64,000 nucleotides of DNA from Terrimonas ferruginea DSM 30193 (lineage in GTDB: Bacteria > Bacteroidota > Bacteroidia > Chitinophagales > Chitinophagaceae): NCBI RefSeq assembly GCF_000425585.1, contig NZ_KE384399.1, positions 186,001-250,000 on the forward strand, written 5' to 3'. The stretch's first letter is position 1. Every line of letters begins with the position of its first letter. Made by a program: the position numbers and the translations under genes. Shown here in pieces: positions 58,267 to 64,000 of the stretch. Below the pieces are notes generated by a model. It did no database searches and was not told the DNA's origin. It was given only the letters and a program-made list of their open reading frames with translations.

Positions 58267-58830
58267 ATGATAGACGAGCGTAAACTGGTTAGGGAATGCC
58301 TCAAAGGCAAAATGCAGGCGCAGCAACAGTTGTATGACCTGTATTCCGCTACTATGCTCGGTATCTGCTACCGTTATACCCGTTCCATGCGGGATGCCGA
58401 AGATGTACTCCAGGAAGGTTTTGTCAAGGTTTATTCCAAATTAGATCAATACAAATTTGAAGGGGAGTTGGGTGCCTGGATCCGCCGGATCATGGTCACC
58501 TCCTCCCTCAATTTTCTCAAACGCAACAAACGCTACCGCGATGAAATGTTTTTCACAGAAGAATACATGCATCCGGTGGAAAAAGAAGATCCTGCCGTAA
58601 AATTGCAGGCAAAAGAAATCGCAGATCTTGTCCGCCAACTGCCGCAGGGTTACCAGGTGATCTTTAACCTGCACGCGGTTGAAGGTTTTTCGCATGTGGA
58701 AATAGGCGAGATACTGGGTATCAGCGACAGTACCTCGCGCTCGCAATATGCAAGAGCGCGCAACCTGCTGATCAGTTGGATTCGTAATGTTTCTGTACCG
58801 TCTAAAAAAGTGAACTATGCCGGTAAATGA
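58267..58830 (+). CDS. ECF-type RNA polymerase sigma factor
   Basis: 187 residues, complete sigma region 2 (LGICYRYTRSMRDAEDVLQEGFVKV, shown in part as RDAEDVLQEGFVKV; WIRRIMVTSSLNFLKR) and region 4 with the helix-turn-helix EGFSHVEIGEILGISDSTSRSQYARAR (in part HVEIGEILGISDSTSRSQYA). It directs RNA polymerase to a specific regulon, probably including its own operon. TAatTTTA lies about 45 bases upstream. The last 14 bases overlap the next gene, which encodes the likely membrane anti-sigma/barrel partner. Confidence 0.94.
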   Translation: MIDERKLVRECLKGKMQAQQQLYDLYSATMLGICYRYTRSMRDAEDVLQEGFVKVYSKLDQYKFEGELGAWIRRIMVTSSLNFLKRNKRYRDEMFFTEEYMHPVEKEDPAVKLQAKEIADLVRQLPQGYQVIFNLHAVEGFSHVEIGEILGISDSTSRSQYARARNLLISWIRNVSVPSKKVNYAGK

Positions 58831-60202
58831 TTTTGAAAGGGACATACAAAACAGGCTGGAGGAGCTGAAGCTCCGCCCGTCTGCCGAAGTATGGCAGCGG
58901 GTGGCGGCCGATATCCGGAAGAAAAAACGCCGCCGTGTACTGGCCTTCTTTTTATTCTTCTTCCTGCTGCTGACCGGTGGTTATGCCGGCATGCAATTTT
59001 TCTCCGGCACCGGTGATGGTACCGGCAACAAAAGCCTTACCCAATCTCCATCTGTTAACCAAACAGAAAAGCATTCCAATGCAGGAATCTCTACCCAAAA
59101 AGATATCGCCACAACCGGTCAGCCTGTAGCTGTTACTCCTGCTACCAATAATCAGCAACAAGCTTCTGCGGCAACGCCCGTAACAATGGCCGTTACCAGG
59201 ACAAGAAAAAATACCCGGCCTGCGGTTACTGCACAACAATCGAAAACAACGTCAACAGACAGCAAAAATCTACCAGCAGACAACAATGAGCCTGTTATTA
59301 CCCAGCAGGCGCCAGATAATAGTATCAGCAAGTTACCTGCCATAGAACCGGCCGCCACCGCTGAAACAGCACCCGGATTGAGCGCAACACCTGCCGATAC
59401 AAGCGCAGCTTCTGCCACGCTCGCAGCCTTGCCCGAAACACCGGTAGACAGCCTTGCAACAGCCGCCACTCCGGATAAAAAGGCGAAGGCTAAAAAGAAA
59501 AAAGCTTGGCGATTCGGTATCGACGGAGGCATTGGCATGTCAGGCGTATTGGCAGCGCCTCTCTCGATGAAAGCTGTAGAACCCGGGCAGAATGTGTTGA
59601 GCAACGGCTTTACACAACAGGCCAACGTGCTGGTTCCCGGTACCGTTACTTACCTGCCGACTGCCGCTAATCCTTATGTAGCCTGGAACCTCGGTGCCGT
59701 GGTGGAAAAACAACTCACGCGGCGCAGCACCTTCTCGGCCGGACTTCGCTATTCCTACGCAAGCACCATTCAGAAAGCAGGGGAATATAATCCAACGTTC
59801 CGCGCCAACGTAGGAGAGCCCAACAACGATTACGTTAATAGTTTCCATTTTGTATCCATACCGCTTGCTTATCACTGGCAGATCAACCAGGCACGTAAAA
59901 TGCCGCCTGTAACCTTCGATATCGGTTTTACCGCCAGTCGCTTATTGCATACAAATGCATTGCTGTACAATGTGGCACAGGGTGGTGTCTATTATAAAGA
60001 CAAAGATCTTTTTAATAAAAATCATTTCGACCTTACTGCCGGATTTTCCGTGCGTCTCAATGCGGGAGGTCGCTGGCAATGGTCAATCGGTCCCCAGGCA
60101 GGCTTCGATCTCACTAACCTTTACCTCGATAAAGCGGAACAGGACAAAGAGTTCCTTTATTACGGAGGGCTGAAGCTGCGTCTGCTGCTGCCGCAACGAT
60201 AA
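58817..60202 (+). CDS. Predicted anti-sigma-like protein with inner-membrane helix and outer-membrane barrel in one chain
   Basis: 461 residues with an unusual order. Residues 1-40: charged cytoplasmic part (LEELKLRPSAEVWQRVAADI), like an anti-sigma N-terminus. Residues 41-60: one transmembrane helix preceded by KKKRRR (positive-inside). Residues about 62-225: Thr/Ala/Pro/Gln-rich linker without cysteine. Residues 231-461: a beta-barrel outer-membrane domain (WRFGIDGGIGMSG, TFSAGLRYSY, GFSVRLNAGGRWQWSIG, ending LRLLLPQR). So one polypeptide could link cytoplasm, inner membrane, periplasm and outer membrane. It overlaps the sigma gene by 14 bases. The anti-sigma role is inferred from context and the family. 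Confidence 0.78.
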   Translation: MPVNDFERDIQNRLEELKLRPSAEVWQRVAADIRKKKRRRVLAFFLFFFLLLTGGYAGMQFFSGTGDGTGNKSLTQSPSVNQTEKHSNAGISTQKDIATTGQPVAVTPATNNQQQASAATPVTMAVTRTRKNTRPAVTAQQSKTTSTDSKNLPADNNEPVITQQAPDNSISKLPAIEPAATAETAPGLSATPADTSAASATLAALPETPVDSLATAATPDKKAKAKKKKAWRFGIDGGIGMSGVLAAPLSMKAVEPGQNVLSNGFTQQANVLVPGTVTYLPTAANPYVAWNLGAVVEKQLTRRSTFSAGLRYSYASTIQKAGEYNPTFRANVGEPNNDYVNSFHFVSIPLAYHWQINQARKMPPVTFDIGFTASRLLHTNALLYNVAQGGVYYKDKDLFNKNHFDLTAGFSVRLNAGGRWQWSIGPQAGFDLTNLYLDKAEQDKEFLYYGGLKLRLLLPQR

Positions 60203-60265
60203 TTTAACGCCGGTGCAACGTCGGATAAAGTTTGGGTTGTCAGTCCTGTACTAAACTATCGCGTT

Positions 60266-61534
60266 ATGAGAAGTATACTTGCCATTACCGCCAGACTCAT
60301 GCTTCTTTCTCTGAGTGCATTCGTGTTTGCCGGTTGCGCAAAAGACAACTGTCAGCAGGTACGAACCTACACTATTTACAAACCCGTATTCAGGACCAAG
60401 GATTCCGTGCGCAATAATATTCACAGTAATGTTGCGCGAGCCATCGAACGACCCGGCAAGATCTATGTCAAAGGGAATTATATTTTTCTGAATGAAATAG
60501 ATAAGGGCATTCATGTTATCGACAACACCAACCCGGCCGCACCCGTCAATAAAGCATTTATCGATGTACCCGGCAATATCGATATCGCCGTTAAAGGCAA
60601 TGTGCTCTATGCCGACCTTTATACCGATATGGTAGCGATCGATATTACCAATCCGCTCCAGGTGTCGGTGAAAAAAATAATCGATAATCTTTTTCCGTAT
60701 CGTTTATATGGCAATGGATTTAATCCGGATGGAAACGGATCAGATCAGATAATCGTCGACTGGGAAAAACGGGATACTTCTGTTGTTGAATATTGTACGC
60801 AGCCTTTCTTCGAAATGGATGGCGGTGTTTTTATTGCAACCAGTGGCAGCAACGGTGTCAAAAGTTCTCCCTTCGGTACGGGCGGCTCGATGGCGCGCTT
60901 TGCCATCGCCGGTGACCGCCTTTATACCGTTTCCCGCTCCGACCTCGAGGTGATCGATATCAGTGTACTCGAGAATCCTGTAGTACGCGCAACGGTTAGT
61001 GTTGGCTGGAACATCGAAACAATTTTTCCGTTCCGTAACCAGTTGTTCATCGGATCTGCAACGGGTATGTTTGTTTACAATATTTCCAATCCGGATCAGC
61101 CGCAGGCGGCAGGACGATTCAGCCACGTGCAAAGTTGTGATCCCGTGATTGCGGATGACAACTACGCCTATGTTACCCTTCGTTCCGGTACAACCTGTAA
61201 CACCACCATTAATCAGTTAGAAGTTCTCCGGTTGGCTTCGGGCAGTGTCGCCGATCCGCAATTGGTTAAGACCTATCCAATGGCTAATCCGCATGGTTTA
61301 TCCAAAGACAATGACCTGCTTTTTATCTGTGATGGCATTGCAGGGCTGAAAGTGTACAACGCGGCGGATGTGCAGAATCTTGTATTGCTGAAAACCATCA
61401 ATGTGAATGCTTATGATGTAATCGCTTCGGGAAACCATGCGCTGCTCATCGGGCAGGACGGACTCTATCAATACGATTATACCGATCGCAACAATATCAG
61501 GTTGCTGAGCAGGATCGAAGTGAAAGTTCCCTGA
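60266..61534 (+). CDS. LVIVD-repeat lipoprotein
   Basis: 422 residues. Signal peptide with lipobox FAGC (Cys 24), so a lipid-anchored envelope protein. The mature part has LVIVD-type blades of a beta-propeller: KGIHVIDNTNPAAPV, DMVAIDITNPLQVS, DLEVIDISVLENPVV, GMFVYNISNPDQPQ and AGLKVYNAADVQNL. It lies 63 bases after the barrel gene on the same strand and is likely the third member of the sigma operon. Ligand unknown. Its stop is 4 bases from the end of queG. Confidence 0.87.
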   Translation: MRSILAITARLMLLSLSAFVFAGCAKDNCQQVRTYTIYKPVFRTKDSVRNNIHSNVARAIERPGKIYVKGNYIFLNEIDKGIHVIDNTNPAAPVNKAFIDVPGNIDIAVKGNVLYADLYTDMVAIDITNPLQVSVKKIIDNLFPYRLYGNGFNPDGNGSDQIIVDWEKRDTSVVEYCTQPFFEMDGGVFIATSGSNGVKSSPFGTGGSMARFAIAGDRLYTVSRSDLEVIDISVLENPVVRATVSVGWNIETIFPFRNQLFIGSATGMFVYNISNPDQPQAAGRFSHVQSCDPVIADDNYAYVTLRSGTTCNTTINQLEVLRLASGSVADPQLVKTYPMANPHGLSKDNDLLFICDGIAGLKVYNAADVQNLVLLKTINVNAYDVIASGNHALLIGQDGLYQYDYTDRNNIRLLSRIEVKVP

Positions 61535-61538
61535 TCGC

Positions 61539-62471
61539 TTATTTTTCCCGGATGAAACGCAGGTTGCGCCGTATACCGTTATACTTCGAACGCTTGAGGG
61601 GAGAGTGACGGAATACTTCGCGGAATTGCTGCTCCGTCAGGTTTTCCCAATCACGCGTGGAAAGATTTAATATTTCCGGAATCGGAGAGAAGGCTGGTTC
61701 ATGATGTGGTTTGCTGAAACGGTTCCACGGGCAAACATCCTGGCAGGTATCACAACCAAACATCCAGTTGTTGAATTGTCCTTTCTGTTCTTCGGGGATC
61801 AGTTCCGCTTTTAATTCAATGGTGAAATAAGAAATACACTTGCTGCCGTCCACCACTTTGTCGGGAAGGATTGCCTGGGTCGGACAGGCATCGATACAGC
61901 GGCGGCAGGATCCGCAATAATCTTTTGCTATCGGATCATCGTACTCGAGTGCCAGGTCGGTAATAAGCGTGGCGATAAAAAAGAAGGAGCCGCTGCTGCG
62001 CGTGATCAGGTTGCCATTGCGTCCTATCCATCCCAATCCGCTCTGCTGTGCCCAGCTTCTTTCCAGCACGGGTGCAGAATCTACGAAGCCACGTCCCTGT
62101 ATCTCGCCGATCTCTGCCGAAAGCTTTTCCAGCAACTGCCGCAGTTGAGCCCTGATTACTTCATGATAATCATTGCCGTATGCATATTTGGCGATGCCGG
62201 GTGTATCGTTTTGCTGCTGCTGTTCCGGGTAATAGTTTTTTAATAAAGTGATGACGGACCTGGCGCCGGGGACAAGTTTGGTGGGGTCGATGCGCAGGTC
62301 GAAATGATTTTCCATGTATTGCATGGAGCCGTGAAAGCCCTGGTTCAGCCATTCTTCCAGGCGGCGGGCATCGTCGTCGAGGCGGCGCGCGCGGGCTATA
62401 CCACAAAAGTCAAATCCCAATTCCCGGACCGCTTCACGTACCAGGCGGGTGTTATACGATAGGCTGTTCAC
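61539..62471 (-). CDS. queG: Epoxyqueuosine reductase QueG (GTG start)
   Basis: 310 residues. Catalyses the last step of queuosine synthesis in tRNA (reduction of epoxyqueuosine, cobalamin-dependent, with two 4Fe-4S clusters). Seen: GFDFCGIARARRLDDDARRLE, the catalytic Asp region FVDSAPVLERSWAQQSGLGWIG (in part DSAPVLERSWAQ), and cluster cysteines CGSCRRCIDACPTQAI and CDTCQDVCPWN. The start is GTG, 7 bases after a TAtcTTTA box. No other queuosine gene is in the window. Confidence 0.96.
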   Translation of the reverse strand: MNSLSYNTRLVREAVRELGFDFCGIARARRLDDDARRLEEWLNQGFHGSMQYMENHFDLRIDPTKLVPGARSVITLLKNYYPEQQQQNDTPGIAKYAYGNDYHEVIRAQLRQLLEKLSAEIGEIQGRGFVDSAPVLERSWAQQSGLGWIGRNGNLITRSSGSFFFIATLITDLALEYDDPIAKDYCGSCRRCIDACPTQAILPDKVVDGSKCISYFTIELKAELIPEEQKGQFNNWMFGCDTCQDVCPWNRFSKPHHEPAFSPIPEILNLSTRDWENLTEQQFREVFRHSPLKRSKYNGIRRNLRFIREK

Positions 62472-62478
62472 TATGCGG

Positions 62479-62486
62479 TAAAGATA
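62479..62486 (-). promoter_or_regulatory. -7-like box TAtcTTTA of queG
   Basis: One change from TAnnTTTG, 7 bases before the GTG start; supports this start. Confidence 0.45.
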
Positions 62487-62550
62487 AGTCTAATGTATCA
62501 ACGCCTCCGGCGTGCCGGCAAAAAGCCATGCCGGAAAATACTTTTTGAGG

Positions 62551-62558
62551 TACATTTG
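62551..62558 (+). promoter_or_regulatory. -7 box TAcaTTTG of the DUF3857 gene
   Basis: Exact consensus, 28 bases before the ATG at 62587. Confidence 0.6.
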
Positions 62559-62586
62559 CGTTTTCAAGACAACCGAGCCACTAATT

Positions 62587-64000
62587 ATGATTTTTAACCG
62601 TTCCGCCATTCTCCTGCTGGCCACCTTGTTATGTGCCTTACCAGCCTTCTCGCAGGACGCTCCCAAATTCAAATTCGGCAAAGTAGACGCCGAAGAATTC
62701 CAGAAAAAAGCTTATTCCGTAGACAGCAGTGCCAATGCCGTGATACTTTCCGAAGTCGGCATTTCTCGTTTTATTGGCAACAATTCCGGAGGTTTTACAT
62801 TGGAATTCAAAGTATACCGCCGCGCCCACATTCTCAATAAAAATGGTTATGGCGTAGCCGATGTAACCATTCCGCTTTACACCGGTTCACAAAGCGAAGA
62901 GAAATTGATTAATCTGCGCGCCTCCACTTACAATATTGAAAACGGGAAAGTAGTTTCCACCAAACTCGAAAAGTCGTCTGTTTTCAAAGACAAGATCAAC
63001 AAGTATTGGGCTCACCAGAAGTTCACACTGCCCAATGTCCGCGAAGGTTCGATCATCGAATACGAATACACGATTGAATCGCCGTTTCTTTTCAATTTAC
63101 AACCCTGGTATTTTCAGGGTGAGAACCCGCGCCTCTGGAGCGAGTACCAGGTGGCCATTCCGCAATTTTTCAACTATGTTACGCTGAAGCAGGGTTATCA
63201 TCCTTTTGCGGTAGAAACTACCAGCACCAAGAATGATAATTTCACGCTTTCCGAAAGCCGTACCGCCATGGCTACCGAACGTTATTCTTTCCAGGCGAGC
63301 ATCGCGGAAAGACGCTGGGCCATGAAAGATGTGCCTGCCTTGAAAGAGGAAAGCTTTACCTCCACATTGCGCAATCATATTTCCAAGATCGAATTCCAGT
63401 TGTCCGAACATCGTCCGCCATTGGAGTATCGCCGCATCATGGGCAGCTGGACCGATGTAATGGGTGAACTGCTGAAAGACGAAGGCATCGGCCAGATCAA
63501 CGGCAACAACGGCTGGCTCGGCGATGCGGTCGATGGAGCGGTTGGCAACACTACCGACAAACTGCAGCGGGCAAAAAAAATCTATGCCTGGGTACGCGAC
63601 AATCTTACTTGTACCAACAACTATGGATACCGCACCACGCAATCAATGAAAGAAGTTTTGCGTAAGAAGAATGGCAATGTAGCAGACATCAACCTGCTGC
63701 TGATTGCCATGTTGCGCAAAGCCGGAATAGCGGCAGAGGCGGTCATCCTGAGCACGCGTTCGCACGGATATACTTATTCCATGTACCCGCTGCTCGAACG
63801 TTTCGATTACCTTATCGCAGCAATAGGAATAGGTGAGAGTGTTTATTATCTCGATGCGGCCGATCCTTCCATGGGCTTCGGTCACCTTCCTTATAAATGT
63901 TACAATGGTCACGCACGCGTGATCAACGCTGACGCTACACCGCTCGAGTTTTCTGCCGATTCGCTTACGGAAAAACAACTCGCTTCCGTATTCATCGTGA
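62587..64000 (+). CDS. DUF3857 (and probably transglutaminase-like) exported protein, cut by window end
   Basis: The frame is open from the ATG at 62587 to the end of the window, at least 471 residues. Signal peptide MIFNRSAILLLATLLCALPAFSQ; then DUF3857 with VYRRAHILNKNGYGVADV, LRASTYNIENGKVVSTKL and NVREGSIIEYEYTIESPF. From about residue 330 a transglutaminase-like core seems to start (KIYAWVRDNLTCTNN and VADINLLLIAMLRKAGI, where the usual catalytic Cys may be replaced by Ala or Asp). Exported or membrane-associated; function in the family is not settled. The C-terminus lies outside the window. Confidence 0.9.
   Translation, partial: MIFNRSAILLLATLLCALPAFSQDAPKFKFGKVDAEEFQKKAYSVDSSANAVILSEVGISRFIGNNSGGFTLEFKVYRRAHILNKNGYGVADVTIPLYTGSQSEEKLINLRASTYNIENGKVVSTKLEKSSVFKDKINKYWAHQKFTLPNVREGSIIEYEYTIESPFLFNLQPWYFQGENPRLWSEYQVAIPQFFNYVTLKQGYHPFAVETTSTKNDNFTLSESRTAMATERYSFQASIAERRWAMKDVPALKEESFTSTLRNHISKIEFQLSEHRPPLEYRRIMGSWTDVMGELLKDEGIGQINGNNGWLGDAVDGAVGNTTDKLQRAKKIYAWVRDNLTCTNNYGYRTTQSMKEVLRKKNGNVADINLLLIAMLRKAGIAAEAVILSTRSHGYTYSMYPLLERFDYLIAAIGIGESVYYLDAADPSMGFGHLPYKCYNGHARVINADATPLEFSADSLTEKQLASVFIV

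Overview
The window is bacterial chromosome from the phylum Bacteroidota, most likely family Chitinophagaceae. The grounds are a short primary sigma factor without region 1.1, the phylum's -7 promoter element TAnnTTTG in front of many genes, families typical of the group (DUF1573, DUF4254, DUF2911, DUF3857, DUF6600, 54-residue membrane lipoproteins, fused alpha/beta E1 dehydrogenases), and intergenic arrays of degenerate 7-bp repeats. No rRNA, insertion sequence, prophage or CRISPR array was seen. Both ends cut through a gene: prs on the left and a DUF3857 protein on the right.

Layout. 0-7 kb is core metabolism and expression: prs, ribosomal protein L25, peptidyl-tRNA hydrolase, a FAH-family enzyme, a fused E1 2-oxoacid dehydrogenase, the primary sigma factor rpoD and an aspartate-type aminotransferase. 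7.1-7.5 kb holds a tRNA-Met(CAU) followed by two decayed copies of its 3' end, each with its own terminator hairpin. 8-13.4 kb has two DUF1573 proteins, a second, larger fused E1 enzyme, a TRIC-type channel, a PhzF protein and a DCC thioredoxin-like protein. 13.4-20 kb has a YebC regulator, a YbjQ protein and four membrane proteins (APC permease, DAACS symporter, DedA, MFS). 20.3-22.6 kb has a DUF4254/glycosyltransferase-9 pair, then a sigma-factor-like protein lacking region 4 with a stub of a FecR-like anti-sigma protein. 22.9-31 kb has an ABC-F ATPase, a J-domain membrane protein, a dienelactone hydrolase, a DUF6600 secreted protein with a long low-complexity tail, and an ABC exporter with a lipoprotein.

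31-40 kb is a long minus-strand run of transporters and redox enzymes: AEC, BASS, hydrolase, MFS, old yellow enzyme, DoxX, aldo/keto reductase, zinc alcohol dehydrogenase and FMN reductase. 40-42 kb carries an MscS channel and a CvpA-CAP fusion. 42-46 kb is visibly AT-richer and looser. It holds a cluster of strong palindromes, a Na+/H+ antiporter pseudogene with its middle deleted, a cupin, two unrecognised envelope proteins, a metal-domain/AraC fusion and almost 1 kb with no convincing gene. 46-57 kb returns to core genes: gcvP, a YkgJ protein, DUF389, MFS, deoxynucleoside kinase, folK, sppA and an ABC-2 permease. 57-64 kb has SRPBCC and DUF2911 proteins, then an ECF sigma factor overlapping a gene for one polypeptide with an inner-membrane segment, a long linker and a C-terminal outer-membrane barrel, then an LVIVD lipoprotein, queG and the DUF3857 protein.

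Genome-style signals. Five convergent gene pairs end exactly back to back with palindromic stop junctions (TGATCA, TAATCA or TAATTA). In six genes the -7 box, or a close variant, lies only 3-4 nt before the start codon, which predicts leaderless mRNAs. The heptad arrays are mostly oriented with the gene that follows them. The sigma/anti-sigma-barrel locus, the sigma protein without region 4, the tRNA-end repeats and the abutting stops are the observations most worth following up.
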